A stretch of 64,000 bases of DNA from Herpetosiphon geysericola (GCF_001306135.1 NZ_LGKP01000003.1:1-64000); one strand, 5' to 3'. Positions 41,831-51,816 are shown, counted from the first letter of the stretch. Numbers and translations are program-made. The notes: a model not told the origin generated them from the letters alone.

Positions 41831-43357
41831 CTATTTACGTTGAAATTGACGACTGAATATCAACCAACTAAGCAAAAATGATACCAAGGCTATGCCGCCA
41901 AGCCAGATGTAGGTGCTGGTTTCTGGCGCACGGTTGAGTAGCATAATTTGTTGATAATTGGCAATGCCATGGGTCACGGGCAGGCCGCGAGCGATATTCT
42001 GCACAAACGGCAAAAACGATTTAATCGAGATGAAGAAGCCACTAAAGAAGACCGACATCAACAGCACCAACATCGAGAATTGCACTGCTTGGCTATCAGT
42101 GCTGACCACCGATGAAATGAAAAAGCCAATTCCCAGCGAGGCGATGGTGAGCATAAAGGTTAGCAAGGCAAAATTGAGCAGTTGGCCAGTGTAGAATGGC
42201 ACGCCTAGCCCAAAGACCATGAGCGAAACCAAAACTGTGATGATCAACGCCGACAAAATTGTATAGCTGGCGTATTTGCCAATCAAGGTTTGGAAGGCCG
42301 AGAGTGGCGAAACCCGAAACATTTCCAATGTGCCTTGTTGTAGCTCACGCACCAGCGATAAGCCAGCCAAGGTGACCATCATGTGTTGCAGCAAGAGCGC
42401 CAATACTGCTGGGGTGTAAAAACGCACATAGGCAGTTGCTGGATCTTTGGTGATGTCGCCAAGGCTTTCGATTGGCGCAAGGTTGTTGGCAACTGAGCGT
42501 AATGGCGAAACGACAACCGCCGGATCGATTGCTTGCACTCGATCTGCCTGTTGATCAAGCTCGCTAAGCCGCGTATCAAGCTCGGCTAATTGCTGTTCTT
42601 GCTTTTCCAAGCTGCCGCCTGCGGCCAAATCGCGATCAAGCGTATCGAGCGAAGCTTGCAACGAGCTAAGGCTTTGGGTTGATGTGCTGGTTTCACTGGC
42701 ACCATTTTGGGTCATCGATAAGGCAATTAATTGCAACGCGCCTGATTCACGCAAGCTCCGAATAGTTTGGCGGGCCTCGTTGCGCTTGTTGCCGCTGAGC
42801 TGTTCGCGCAATTGGCTAATTTGCTGACGCGCATCGCTAACATAATCGCGCAAGGTGCCAATTTGCTGCTGGCTTTGGCCAACCACGCTGAACAACATGC
42901 CTTTGTTGAGTTCATTAATTTGGGTATATGAGAGATATTCAATCCACGAGCGCAATAATGGGTCGACTTCGCTATAGATAAAACGAATATCAACTGCTTT
43001 GCCAGTCGAGTAGACCGTTGTCATCTCCAAAGGAAACACTTCGACCAAATCGAGTTCGTCGTTTTCGAGCGCGGCGACTGCTGGCGCTTCACTTTCGTAA
43101 ATATGGCGTTCTGGATCAATCAAAAATGTGTTGCTAATCCGCTTGAGTAATTCGGTCACTTGCGGATCATCGCGGTGACCAGGTGGCACGACGATGCCTG
43201 TGCGAAGCTTTGGTTGCTCGCCTTGATAGCCAACCCCAAACAACGAGAGAATCAGAAACGGGCCAATAATCAACCCAACTAAAAGTAATGGTTGGCGGCG
43301 GATTGCATTTAATTCTTTGGCACAGAACGCAAAAATGCGCACAATATTTTTAAGCAT
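41831..43357 (-). CDS. ABC-2-type transporter permease with a large extracytoplasmic coiled-coil
   Basis: A 508-residue permease. One N-terminal helix (residues about 24-44) is followed by some 280 extracytoplasmic residues, including a helical coiled-coil part rich in Gln/Leu/Ser (about 150-270). Five helices then complete the ABC-2 channel, with the signature region REL-QGTLEMFRVSPLSAFQ before helix 3. The gene overlaps the ATPase gene by 8 bases (AATGCTTAA). The architecture matches the YhgE/Pip-like and YfiMN-type exporters. Substrate is unknown. Confidence 0.85.
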   Translation of the reverse strand: MLKNIVRIFAFCAKELNAIRRQPLLLVGLIIGPFLILSLFGVGYQGEQPKLRTGIVVPPGHRDDPQVTELLKRISNTFLIDPERHIYESEAPAVAALENDELDLVEVFPLEMTTVYSTGKAVDIRFIYSEVDPLLRSWIEYLSYTQINELNKGMLFSVVGQSQQQIGTLRDYVSDARQQISQLREQLSGNKRNEARQTIRSLRESGALQLIALSMTQNGASETSTSTQSLSSLQASLDTLDRDLAAGGSLEKQEQQLAELDTRLSELDQQADRVQAIDPAVVVSPLRSVANNLAPIESLGDITKDPATAYVRFYTPAVLALLLQHMMVTLAGLSLVRELQQGTLEMFRVSPLSAFQTLIGKYASYTILSALIITVLVSLMVFGLGVPFYTGQLLNFALLTFMLTIASLGIGFFISSVVSTDSQAVQFSMLVLLMSVFFSGFFISIKSFLPFVQNIARGLPVTHGIANYQQIMLLNRAPETSTYIWLGGIALVSFLLSWLIFSRQFQRK

Positions 43358-44342
43358 TGCTGTGCTCCTTGCTAACTGGCGTTTCGAGCCGTTCCATCAA
43401 AGTAATAAAAATATCGTCGAATGGCGGATTATATTCGCCAACTTGGCGGGTATCGATGGTTGGGTCACTATTGAGCGCGGCGATCAATTCGGGCAAGGCA
43501 GTGCTGGCATCATCAACATAGACCATCATGCTGCCAAGCGGCGCATTGTGAGGCCGCTCAATGCCCAAAACCAATTGATGGCGGCTCAAAATCCGCACTG
43601 CATTGCGCAAATCTTCAGCATCAACCCGAATGGTCAGCACATCGCTGCCCAAGGCGCGGCGGCGTAGGCCATCGGGCGTATCAACCAACAACAATTGGCC
43701 ATCGCGCATCACCGCAACCCGATCGCAATAAGCAACCTCGTTGACATATTGGGTGGTAACGACCAGCGATTTGCCCATGGCCTTGAGTTCTTGAAATTGA
43801 TCCCAGAAGCGGCCCCGCAGTACAGGGTCGATCCCCGCAGTTGGTTCATCGACGAACAATAATTCTGGCTCATGCACTAATGCGGCGGCCAATTGCAAGC
43901 GGCGTTGCATCCCACCAGAAATATTGCCAGCCAAGGTTTTGCGCGCCTGATCAAGCTCCACAAAATCCAACAACTCGTCGATGCGTTTGCGGCGTTTGGT
44001 TAATGAAACGCCATACATCGAGGCTGCAAAGCGCATATTTTCGAGCACGTTTAAGTTGGGGTAGAGCACAAACAATTGCGGCATATAGCCAAGTTGCTCG
44101 CGATCGCTGGCTTTAAATGTAGCTGGATCTTTGCCCAGCACACTAACTGAGCCACTCGTGGGAATGTAGACTCCCGTCATCAAGCGTACCGTAGTGGTTT
44201 TGCCACAGCCTGATGGCCCGACGATACCAAAAATCTCGCCAGGCTGAATATTCCAAGAAACATCGCGCACCACGTCGCGATCGCCAAAACGCTTTGTCAC
44301 CTGCTGAAGTTGAATCAGCGATTGAACGGCATGTGCTTGCAT
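43350..44342 (-). CDS. ABC transporter ATP-binding protein
   Basis: A 330-residue ATPase. Walker A is GPSGCGKTTTVRLM, Q-loop GYMPQLF, signature ISGGMQRRL, Walker B LLFVDEPTAGIDP, and switch region VTTQYVNEV where Gln takes the usual His place (T-T-Q-Y). The C-terminal 100 residues are a regulatory domain typical of drug and lipid exporters. AAGGAG lies before the ATG. It is translationally coupled to the permease gene, forming a two-gene exporter operon. A Gln for the switch His may slow hydrolysis. Confidence 0.92.
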   Translation of the reverse strand: MQAHAVQSLIQLQQVTKRFGDRDVVRDVSWNIQPGEIFGIVGPSGCGKTTTVRLMTGVYIPTSGSVSVLGKDPATFKASDREQLGYMPQLFVLYPNLNVLENMRFAASMYGVSLTKRRKRIDELLDFVELDQARKTLAGNISGGMQRRLQLAAALVHEPELLFVDEPTAGIDPVLRGRFWDQFQELKAMGKSLVVTTQYVNEVAYCDRVAVMRDGQLLLVDTPDGLRRRALGSDVLTIRVDAEDLRNAVRILSRHQLVLGIERPHNAPLGSMMVYVDDASTALPELIAALNSDPTIDTRQVGEYNPPFDDIFITLMERLETPVSKEHSNA

Positions 44343-44830
44343 AAGCTAACTGCTCCTTGCACCAAGCGACGATATTGCTATGAACTTGTTGATCGGCTTT
44401 GGTTCTATTGTAGCCTAGCGATCAAGCAGCTTATTTTTTTGAAATTTGAAAAAAGCTCACACGTTTATAGCAAGATGTAAGCCAAGTCGAAAAGAGCACA
44501 AAGAGCATAGAACATAACCATGTGAAAGGTAAAAATCAAAAGTCAGAAGTCAGAAAAGGAGCAATGTTTTAGCGCAGAGAACGAAAGGATGATGGATGAA
44601 GGATGAGGGATGAAGGGGCTAGGGTTCATGAGTGATGCGTTGGGTCAGCAAGAATCTAATCGACATAATCTGTGCAATCTGTGGCTAAAACAGCCTTCGT
44701 GCTCTTCGCGGTTTCGCGCTTCGTGCTCTTCGTGTCCTTCGTGGATCAAAACCTGACCAGCAAACGCGCATTGTTGGAGTCGCGCAGATGTGCTAAAATG
44801 AGCTACCGAGTTTGTACGGAGTTTTTGAGT
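44343..44830. other. Spacer with interspersed repeats upstream of the HerA-like gene
   Basis: A stretch of 488 bases with no gene. It contains the GATGAAGGATGAGGGATGAA element near 44588-44616 and the TTCGCG/TTCGTG element at about 44697-44754. An open frame from 44672 only reads through these repeats and is not a credible N-terminal extension of the ATPase. Confidence 0.7.
44500..44754 (+). repeat. Interspersed repeat, copy 1
   Basis: Two linked elements: ATGGATGAAGGATGAGGG (about 44590) and CGTGTCCTTCGTGGATCAAA (about 44729-44748), with ATAGAACATAAC before them. Equivalent elements recur at about 51.65 and 55.7 kb. Confidence 0.7.
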
Positions 44831-46456
44831 ATGGCACAAGCAACACGGATTGGGCTGGTGACGAGCGGATCGTTACTTGAAGGATTAACTGCTCGTTTAG
44901 ATGAACGTTACGATATTGAGCGTTTGCGGGTTGGTCAATTTATGGTGGTGCAAGGCCGTCAAAATCGCTTTTTTTCGATGTTGACCGATGTGCAATTGGC
45001 AGCAACCAGCCTCTCTATTTTGGCCGATCCGCCTGATGATGAACACCCGTTGTTGCGTGAGATTTTGGCTGGGCGCAATACATATGGCACGTTTAAAATA
45101 ACTCCCCAGTTGATGTTGCCTGAAGATTCGTTAGAGACTCCACGTCCGGTTAAAACGATTCCGGCCCACTTTGCACCGATTTACGAAGCCAGCGAAGATG
45201 ATTTTGGCCTGGTTTTTGGGGCCGAGGGCGATGGAAAATTCCAAATGGGCACGCCGCTCGATATGGATGTGCCTGTTTGTATCGATTTGGCACGCTTTGT
45301 TGAGCGCTCAAATGGGGTTTTTGGCAAGTCTGGAACGGGTAAATCGTTCTTGACCCGCTTGTTATTATGTGGTGTGATTAAACATAATGCTGCGAGTAAT
45401 TTAATTTTCGATATGCACTCAGAATATGGCTGGAGTGGCACAACTGAAGATAAAATTCAAGAAGTTAAGGGCTTATCGCAGCTCTTTCCTGGCCAAGTCT
45501 ATATTTATAGCCTTGATCCTGAATCGTCGCGGCGGCGTGGCGTGAAATACGATGGTGAAATTACGATTGGCCTGAATGAAGTTCGGGTTGATGATATTTT
45601 GTTATTGCAAGATGCACTTAATCTCAATCCTACCGCTGCTGAATCGGCATTTATTTGCGCTCAACGTTTTGGCGACGATTGGATTCAAAAGCTGCGCGAA
45701 TTAGATACAGAGCAGCTGAAAGAATTTGTTGAATCGACAGGTGCAAACATGTCGTCGATGTCGGCGCTTTCGCGTAAATTAGCCCAACTTGAACAACTTA
45801 AATTTGTAACCCGCAAATCGAGCCAATCATCAATTCGCCAAATTATTGATGCCTTGCTAGCAGGCAAAAATGTGGTTGTCGAATTTGGTCAATATCGTAG
45901 CGAGTTGGCTTATATGTTGGTTTCAAACATTCTGACGCGCCTAATTTATGATGAATGGGTGCGACGTACTGAAACCTTCTTGGCCTCGAAAAAAACGAGC
46001 GATCGGCCACCGCAACTAATGATTACCATCGAAGAAGCACATAATTTTCTGACGCCGAGCTTGGCTAAACAAACCATTTTTGGCAAAATTGCCCGTGAAT
46101 TGCGCAAATATTCGGTAACCTTGCTGGTGGTTGACCAACGGCCATCGTCGATTGACAACGAAGTGATGAGCCAGCTTGGCTCGCGGATTACGGCGTTGCT
46201 CAACGATGATCGCGATATCGATGCGGTGTTTATGGGTGTTGGCGGCTCGAAAGGCCTGAAAACCGTGTTGGCCTCGCTCGATTCGCGCCAACAGGCCATG
46301 ATGTTGGGCCATGCTGTGCCAATGCCAGTCGTGATGCGCACTCGTGCCTACGATAAAACCTTCTACGAAGCAATGATGCATGGCAATCGGCGCGGGCCAA
46401 GTCTGAGGCCGCGCACGCCAGAGTTGATTGATCAAGAAGCTGACGAATTATTTTGA
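44831..46456 (+). CDS. HerA/DUF87-type DNA-translocase-like ATPase
   Basis: A 541-residue protein from the ATG at 44831 (GGAG nine bases upstream). The N-terminal 130 residues form a HAS-barrel-like beta domain (IGLVTSGSLLEGL, RVGQFMVVQG). The ATPase core has Walker A FGKSGTGKSFLTRLLL, Walker B MITIEEAHNF, a sensor region LLVVDQRPSSID and a C-terminal Arg-rich tail. HerA hexamers process DNA ends with the NurA nuclease; no nurA is adjacent here, so the partner is elsewhere or the role differs. Confidence 0.85.
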   Translation: MAQATRIGLVTSGSLLEGLTARLDERYDIERLRVGQFMVVQGRQNRFFSMLTDVQLAATSLSILADPPDDEHPLLREILAGRNTYGTFKITPQLMLPEDSLETPRPVKTIPAHFAPIYEASEDDFGLVFGAEGDGKFQMGTPLDMDVPVCIDLARFVERSNGVFGKSGTGKSFLTRLLLCGVIKHNAASNLIFDMHSEYGWSGTTEDKIQEVKGLSQLFPGQVYIYSLDPESSRRRGVKYDGEITIGLNEVRVDDILLLQDALNLNPTAAESAFICAQRFGDDWIQKLRELDTEQLKEFVESTGANMSSMSALSRKLAQLEQLKFVTRKSSQSSIRQIIDALLAGKNVVVEFGQYRSELAYMLVSNILTRLIYDEWVRRTETFLASKKTSDRPPQLMITIEEAHNFLTPSLAKQTIFGKIARELRKYSVTLLVVDQRPSSIDNEVMSQLGSRITALLNDDRDIDAVFMGVGGSKGLKTVLASLDSRQQAMMLGHAVPMPVVMRTRAYDKTFYEAMMHGNRRGPSLRPRTPELIDQEADELF

Positions 46457-46775
46457 GCGTGCAATAATCCATTAATCCTAAACATGATCAGTCAAAAGAC
46501 GGAGATTGCTAGTTAAAAAGTACTTCGAGAGGGTTGACGATCAACTAGGAACAATGCTATAGTGAAACGAGTGGCTAAATGCTGTTGTTCTTACGAGCAA
46601 CGGCATCACAGCACGCACAATACCGCGATGAGATTGCCACAATTTGCCTTAGCATTCAGGCATTGTATAGATAAACTGTCGCCGCGCCTCGTGCCGATGC
46701 TTGGGGGGCGGCGTTCGATCATTAGTTTAGATAACAACATCTTGCCTGCGACTCAACCTCGGAGGAGCCATTTCA
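46457..46775. other. rpoD promoter and leader region
   Basis: A stretch of 319 bases without a credible gene. It holds a consensus-like promoter (46534-46563) and a long leader of about 210 bases before rpoD. A short open frame across 46562-46783 has no ribosome binding site. Confidence 0.6.
46534..46563 (+). promoter_or_regulatory. Sigma70-type promoter upstream of rpoD
   Basis: TTGACG and TATAGT separated by 18 bases. The transcript would start near 46570 and carry a leader of about 205 bases. Confidence 0.6.
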
Positions 46776-47936
46776 ATGATTGACAAGCTACTGGAGCTTG
46801 CGGCAAAAAATCAGAACCGCATCAAACGCGAAGATATTCTCAGCGTGTTGCCAGAGCCAGAGACGAATATCGAAGCCCTCGAAAGCCTCTACGAACAAAT
46901 CGAAGAAGCAGGCATCGAGGTTATTGATGCAGACGAAGCCCCCAACGTGGCCGAACTCGATCTTGATTTAGATCTCGATAGCGACCACGATCTCGATGGA
47001 GCCTTGCCTGACCTTTCCGATATTGCGCTAGATGACCCAGTGCGCATGTACTTACAAGAAATTGGGCAAGTACCATTGTTAACTGCTGCTGAAGAAGTCG
47101 ATCTCGCCAAGAAAATGGAAGTGGCTCACGCTGCCAACGATACCTTGTTGCAAGATGATGGCCTGCTTGAGCACAGCGATCGCATTTCGCTCAAACGCCA
47201 TATTGATATTGGGCGCTCTGCCCGCCAACACTTAATTCAGGCCAACTTGCGCTTGGTGGTTTCGATTGCCAAAAAATATACCTCCTATGGCCTGACCATG
47301 ATGGATCTGGTCCAAGAGGGCAATATTGGCTTGATGCGGGCCGTTGAGAAATTCGATTACACCAAAGGCCATAAGTTCTCGACCTATGCCACATGGTGGA
47401 TTCGCCAAGCGATTACGCGGGCAATTGCCGATCAAAGCCGCACGATTCGCTTGCCAGTACATATGGGCGAAGCGATTAGCCAAGTTAAGCGGACCTCGCA
47501 TAAATTACAACAAACTATGCAACGTGAGCCAACGCCTGAAGAAATTGCCGAAGCCATGGGCATTACCGCATCGAAAGTGCGCCGCACCTTAGAAGCCTCG
47601 ATGCATCCGCTTTCGCTCGAAATGCCAGTTGGCCAAGAGGGGGAAGGCCGCATGGGCGATTTCATCGAGGATGATCGGGTTTCAACCCCCGTTGATGCTG
47701 CCGCGATGACCATGTTGCGCGAACAGATTGAAGAAGTTTTGCAAAAATTGCCTGAGCGCGAACGCAAAATTATTCAATTGCGCTATGGCCTCAAAGATGG
47801 CCGCTACCGCACCTTAGAAGAAGTTGGGCTTGAATTTGGCATTACCCGCGAGCGGATTCGCCAAATCGAAGCAGTGGCCTTGCGCAAACTGCGTCACCCA
47901 CACCTTGGCAAGAAATTACGTGGCTATCTTGATTAA
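46776..47936 (+). CDS. rpoD: RNA polymerase primary sigma factor (RpoD/SigA type)
   Basis: A 386-residue sigma70. Region 1.2 is [22 protein letters not shown]. Regions 2.1-2.4 run from [14 protein letters not shown] through [21 protein letters not shown] to [19 protein letters not shown]. Region 3 contains [10 protein letters not shown]. Region 4.2 is [29 protein letters not shown]. The N-terminal region 1.1 is short with an Asp-rich stretch ([16 protein letters not shown]). This sets promoter recognition for housekeeping genes. CGGAGGAG lies nine bases before the ATG. Confidence 0.93.
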   Translation: MIDKLLELAAKNQNRIKREDILSVLPEPETNIEALESLYEQIEEAGIEVIDADEAPNVAELDLDLDLDSDHDLDGALPDLSDIALDDPVRMYLQEIGQVPLLTAAEEVDLAKKMEVAHAANDTLLQDDGLLEHSDRISLKRHIDIGRSARQHLIQANLRLVVSIAKKYTSYGLTMMDLVQEGNIGLMRAVEKFDYTKGHKFSTYATWWIRQAITRAIADQSRTIRLPVHMGEAISQVKRTSHKLQQTMQREPTPEEIAEAMGITASKVRRTLEASMHPLSLEMPVGQEGEGRMGDFIEDDRVSTPVDAAAMTMLREQIEEVLQKLPERERKIIQLRYGLKDGRYRTLEEVGLEFGITRERIRQIEAVALRKLRHPHLGKKLRGYLD

Positions 47937-47957
47937 CTAACGTGGTTAAAACTGCTG

Positions 47958-47997
47958 ACCCAACGTGCATTTAACGTGGCGTTGGGTTGATTTTTTG
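47958..47997 (+). terminator. Intrinsic terminator of rpoD
   Basis: ACCCAACG pairs with CGTTGGGT across a 14-base loop, followed by TGATTTTTT, 20 bases after the stop. Its tail overlaps the -35 box of the next promoter. Confidence 0.75.
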
Positions 47998-48023
47998 CAC
48001 AACACCCTGTTTTATGGTACACT
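47995..48023 (+). promoter_or_regulatory. Promoter of the L25 gene
   Basis: TTGCAC and TACACT with 17-base spacing, 56 bases before the start codon. Confidence 0.6.
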
Positions 48024-48079
48024 ATCGCAGTTTTGCAGCGATCTAAGATTATTTTAACTCTACATGGAGTAGCATAGCA

Positions 48080-48682
48080 ATGGCGAACGAAACTCTCCGG
48101 TTGGAACTCCAACCGCGCGAAATTACTGGCAAAAAGGTTCAAAGCTTGCGCGACCAAGGCATTTTGCCAATTGGGATTTGTGGCCGTGGGATTGAACCCT
48201 ACTCAGCCCAAGTTGACGAACGCGAATTTAACAAAGTGATCAACAAAGCTGGCTATAGCGGCTTGATCGAGTTGAGCATCCCTGGCCAAAAGCGCCAATC
48301 AGCGTTCTTGTTGGAAGTCCAACGCAACTCAGTCAGCAATCGCATTATCCATGCCGACTTGCGGGTTGTTGATGTCAACCAACCAGTTGATTTGGATATT
48401 CACGTTGCTTTGCAAGGCGAAAACGATTTGGTCAGCCGTGGCAATGCTGTATTGAACTTGGTTCAATCAGTCGTGCGCGTTCGCGCGTTGCCAGGCGATG
48501 TCCCACATCAAATTGATATTGATGTAAGCAGCTTGACCGAAGTTGGCCAACAAATCTTGGTTAAAGATTTGAACTTGCCAGCAAATGTAGAAATCCTCGA
48601 TGATGTTGAAAGCTTGATTTTGGCTTTGGGTTACCCACAAGCTGAAGAAGCTCCAGCTGAAGAACCAGCAACCGAAGAATAA
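48080..48682 (+). CDS. rplY: Ribosomal protein bL25, CTC (long) form
   Basis: A 200-residue protein. The N-terminal half (LRLELQPREITGKKVQSLRDQG) is the L25 5S-rRNA-binding domain, with PIGICGRG as the conserved GxxYG-like region. The C-terminal half, from about residue 100, is the beta-rich TL5/CTC extension ending in a Glu/Ala tail (AEEAPAEEPATEE). Long forms are linked to general stress in firmicutes and Thermus. A GGAG lies about ten bases before the ATG. It is monocistronic, with its own promoter and terminator. Confidence 0.93.
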   Translation: MANETLRLELQPREITGKKVQSLRDQGILPIGICGRGIEPYSAQVDEREFNKVINKAGYSGLIELSIPGQKRQSAFLLEVQRNSVSNRIIHADLRVVDVNQPVDLDIHVALQGENDLVSRGNAVLNLVQSVVRVRALPGDVPHQIDIDVSSLTEVGQQILVKDLNLPANVEILDDVESLILALGYPQAEEAPAEEPATEE

Positions 48683-48689
48683 TTAAACG

Positions 48690-48721
48690 CCCCTGTGGAA
48701 TAATCCACAGGGGTTTTTTTA
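48690..48721 (+). terminator. Intrinsic terminator of rplY
   Basis: CCCCTGTGGA pairs with TCCACAGGGG around ATAA, followed by seven T residues. Confidence 0.92.
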
Positions 48722-48725
48722 AATC

Positions 48726-48758
48726 AAAAAAAGGATGTGGTATGTACCACATCCTTTT
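48726..48758 (-). terminator. Intrinsic terminator of the basic-tail protein gene
   Basis: GGATGTGGTA pairs with TACCACATCC across a two-base loop, with A-runs and T-runs on both sides. It ends the leftward gene at 48767 and works in both directions. Confidence 0.85.
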
Positions 48759-48766
48759 TAATCTAT

Positions 48767-49105
48767 TTAGCTCTTCTTTTTGGGGCGACCGCGGCGAGCG
48801 CCAGTTTTGCGAGCTGGTTGGCTTTGTGGATCAATCACCAAAAATTCAATGCGATTTTTGTCTTTGATTGGGCGGAAGCGTAATACAAGATTGCTGCGGG
48901 TGGCAGCTTCGCGCACAAGTGCACGCAACTTGCGTTTATCTTCTTCATCGCCTAATACAACTTGACCACCAAAACCAGCTTTTGCGTTTTGGAAATAGTT
49001 GGTGTATTCGGCAATAATGCGTTCGCGGGTTTCGCGTTGCACTGCACGCTTTGGTTTTGCCCGTTCTTGCATTTCTTCTGGTGACCAGAGTGTAAATTCT
49101 GCCAT
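48767..49105 (-). CDS. Small basic protein with an AT-hook-like C-terminus
   Basis: A 112-residue protein. The N-terminal helix EEMQERAKPKRAVQRETRER is highly charged. A middle segment (GGQVVLGDEEDKRKLRALVREAATRSNLVLRFR) looks alpha/beta. The C-terminus RRGRPKKKS contains an AT-hook-like RGRP core, suggesting minor-groove DNA binding. GGAGGC precedes the ATG. It resembles small nucleoid-type proteins; no named family is recognised. Confidence 0.6.
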   Translation of the reverse strand: MAEFTLWSPEEMQERAKPKRAVQRETRERIIAEYTNYFQNAKAGFGGQVVLGDEEDKRKLRALVREAATRSNLVLRFRPIKDKNRIEFLVIDPQSQPARKTGARRGRPKKKS

Positions 49106-49245
49106 GATTTTAGCCTCCGAAAATGATACTATTCTATTGACGACACGCCATTCTCAATATTCTTGCTCTGTATAGCCTTATCGTATATAGATTTCTGCTT
49201 TGTGTCAAGTTTTTTTGTTTCAATTTGGCCAATTTTGGAGGAATT

Positions 49246-51606
49246 ATGCTGCAAGATTCATCAATGTTTACACTTGATCATCGTGATACGCGGAGCTGTC
49301 TGTTTAAACGGGCAAACCAACAACTGCGAATTAGCATCTGTAGCACACAGCTCATTCGGGTCTCACTCAGCAATGATCAACCATTACCACGGCGTTCATG
49401 GGCAGTTAATCGGGCTGATGATGCATGGGAGCCAGTTGAATGGTCGATTGCGCAAAATTCTGCTATAACAACGCTTGAGACGGCTGATTTACAGGTAAAT
49501 GTTGCACATGCTGATGGGCGAATTACGTTTACGAATCGCCAACAACAAGCTTTTTTTAGCGATGTTGGGCCTGCAACATACAACGCTGATGGCTGGCTGG
49601 TTACAAAGCAAATTTATAATTCTGAGCATTTTTATGGTTTTGGCGAACGAACTGGTTGGCTTGAAAAAACAGGTCAGCATTTTTTGAATTGGACGCTTGA
49701 TCCAGAACCGCATCATGGCCCACGGATTGATAATATGTATGCAACGATGCCAGTTTTTATGGGTTTGCAGCCCAATTTGTGCTATGGCGTATTTTTCAAC
49801 ACATCTTTTCGTTCGAGTGTTGATGTTGGAGCAACTGATGCTGCATTATTGAGCTTAAAAACTCAAGGGCCAGATCTTGATTATTATCTGGTTTTAGGTG
49901 CTACACCAGCAGATATTACCGCTACATGGCGCGAATTGTTGGGCGCAATGCCGTTGCCAGCCTATTGGACACTTGGCTATCATCAAAGCCGCTGGGGCTA
50001 CGATTCAAGTAGCACAATGCGGGCAATTGCCGATGAATTACGCGCGCGCAATATTCCATGCGATGCAATTCATTTTGATATTGATTATATGGATGGTTAT
50101 CGAGTTTTTACTTGGCATCCTGAACGATTTGCTCAGCCAGCCCAATTGGTGCAAGATTTGGCCCAAGATGGCTTTAATGTGGTGACAATTATTGATCCTG
50201 GGTTTAAAACTGACCCTGATTATGCAGTTTTTGCTGAAGGTCTTGCCAACGATTATTTTATTAAACGAGCTGACGGAAGTTTATTTAGTGGCTATGTTTG
50301 GCCCGATGATAGCGCTTTTGCTGATTTTACGCGGGCTGATGTGCGCGCATGGTGGGGAAATTTACATAAAACATTAGTTGATGCAGGCGTGCGTGGGATT
50401 TGGGATGACATGAACGAGCCAACCGTATTTGATCGCCCTTTTAGTGAGGGCGGCGGCAATGGTGGCACGATTGACTTAAACGCACCGCAAGGCGCAGCTG
50501 ATGAGCGCACAACCCACGCCGAAGTGCATAATTTGTATGGTTTGTTGATGGCTCAAGCAACCTATGAGGGTTTGCGCCAATTACGGCCAAATGAGCGACC
50601 TTTTGTGCTAACGCGCTCTGGTTTTGCTGGTTTATCACGTTGGGCAACCCTGTGGACTGGCGATAATTCGGCGTTGTGGGAACATTTGGAAATGACCTTG
50701 CCCCAAATTTGTAACTTGGGGCTTTCGGGAATTCCATTTGTTGGGGTCGATATTGGCGGGTTTTTCGGGAATGCTTCGTCAGAATTATGGGCACGTTGGG
50801 TACAAGTTGGCGCATTTCTGCCCTTCTGTCGCGGCCATTCGTGCTCAGGCACGCGGCCTGCTGAGCCTTGGGCCTTTGGCGAACGTACTGAAGCAATTGC
50901 CCGCGCGTATCTGAGCTTGCGCTACCGCTTATTGCCCTATTTGTATACGCTGTTTTATCAGGCTTCAACCACTGGTGCGCCAATTATTCGGCCCTTGGTT
51001 TATGAATATCCTGCCGATGTGGCAACCCATGCCTTGCATGATCAAGTGTTGTGTGGCTCGCAGTTGATGCTTGCGCCGATTGTCCGGCCTGGCGCTGAAT
51101 ATCGCTCGGTCTATTTGCCTGCTGGCGAGTGGTACGATTGGTGGACTGGCGAGCGGATTACTGGGGCGCAGCATATTTTGGTACACGCGCCATTAGAGCG
51201 TTTGCCGCTGTATGTGCGTGGCGGCGCAATTCTGACGCTTGGCCCAGTGCTCAATTACACTGGCGAGGCTCCACTTGATCCTTTGACGCTCGATGTGTAT
51301 CCCAGCGGTACAAGCGAATGGACGCTCTACGAAGATGATGGAATTTCATTTGAATATGAACAGGGCTTGAGCGCAACTACCCATTTTAGCTGCATTGAAA
51401 CTGCGCAATCAATTAACTTCGTTATTGCTGCCCGCCAAGGTTCTTGGCAGCCAGCACCTCGTACAATCGTGGTCAATTTACACTCGTTGCCACCAAAAGC
51501 TGTTTTGCTTGATGAGCAGCCAATTGAGTGTGTGCATGCTGATGGGGCGATTACTGTGAGCTTTGTTGATGATGGCTTGACGCATACGCTTGAGGCGAAA
51601 TTATGA
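49246..51606 (+). CDS. Glycoside hydrolase family 31, alpha-glucosidase type
   Basis: A 786-residue enzyme, ATG at 49246 with TGGAGG six bases upstream. The N-terminal beta domain covers residues about 1-220 (HFYGFGERTGWLEK). The catalytic barrel has GYHQSRWGY, the nucleophile Asp in WDDMNEP and the acid/base Asp in WTGDNSALWEHL. A C-terminal beta domain (YVRGGAILTLGP, TLYEDDG) follows. No signal peptide, so it is likely cytoplasmic and acts on alpha-linked gluco-oligosaccharides. Alpha-xylosidase activity is the main alternative. Confidence 0.92.
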   Translation: MLQDSSMFTLDHRDTRSCLFKRANQQLRISICSTQLIRVSLSNDQPLPRRSWAVNRADDAWEPVEWSIAQNSAITTLETADLQVNVAHADGRITFTNRQQQAFFSDVGPATYNADGWLVTKQIYNSEHFYGFGERTGWLEKTGQHFLNWTLDPEPHHGPRIDNMYATMPVFMGLQPNLCYGVFFNTSFRSSVDVGATDAALLSLKTQGPDLDYYLVLGATPADITATWRELLGAMPLPAYWTLGYHQSRWGYDSSSTMRAIADELRARNIPCDAIHFDIDYMDGYRVFTWHPERFAQPAQLVQDLAQDGFNVVTIIDPGFKTDPDYAVFAEGLANDYFIKRADGSLFSGYVWPDDSAFADFTRADVRAWWGNLHKTLVDAGVRGIWDDMNEPTVFDRPFSEGGGNGGTIDLNAPQGAADERTTHAEVHNLYGLLMAQATYEGLRQLRPNERPFVLTRSGFAGLSRWATLWTGDNSALWEHLEMTLPQICNLGLSGIPFVGVDIGGFFGNASSELWARWVQVGAFLPFCRGHSCSGTRPAEPWAFGERTEAIARAYLSLRYRLLPYLYTLFYQASTTGAPIIRPLVYEYPADVATHALHDQVLCGSQLMLAPIVRPGAEYRSVYLPAGEWYDWWTGERITGAQHILVHAPLERLPLYVRGGAILTLGPVLNYTGEAPLDPLTLDVYPSGTSEWTLYEDDGISFEYEQGLSATTHFSCIETAQSINFVIAARQGSWQPAPRTIVVNLHSLPPKAVLLDEQPIECVHADGAITVSFVDDGLTHTLEAKL

Positions 51607-51609
51607 AGG

Positions 51610-51790
51610 ATGCGGTTCAGAGCATAGAACATATGAAATTATGAAGGATGAAGGATGAGGGATGAATTATGAAGCATGAGAACATAGAACATAGAGACTG
51701 ACACGTTTTGGATGTGTTTCGTGAATTAGCTTTAAACGCAGAGGCGCAGAGTATTAATGTTTCTCTGCGCCTCTGCGTTAAAGCCTGAAC
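51610..51790 (+). repeat. Interspersed repeat, copy 2
   Basis: Contains AGCATAGAACAT, ATGAAGGATGAAGGATGAGG (about 51642) and an inverted pair ACGCAGAGGCGCAGAG / CTCTGCGCCTCTGCGT (about 51737-51779). The pair can form a hairpin between the glucosidase and metH ends. Confidence 0.7.
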
Positions 51791-51816
51791 TCTGAATTCT
51801 TGCTACTGCCCCCTGC

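Noticed and set aside
44672-44830. An N-terminal extension of the HerA-like protein
   Set aside because: It reads through the interspersed repeats; the ATG at 44831 with GGAG matches the expected HAS-barrel start.
46562-46783. A 73-codon frame in the rpoD leader
   Set aside because: It overlaps the -10 box and the rpoD start, with no ribosome binding site.
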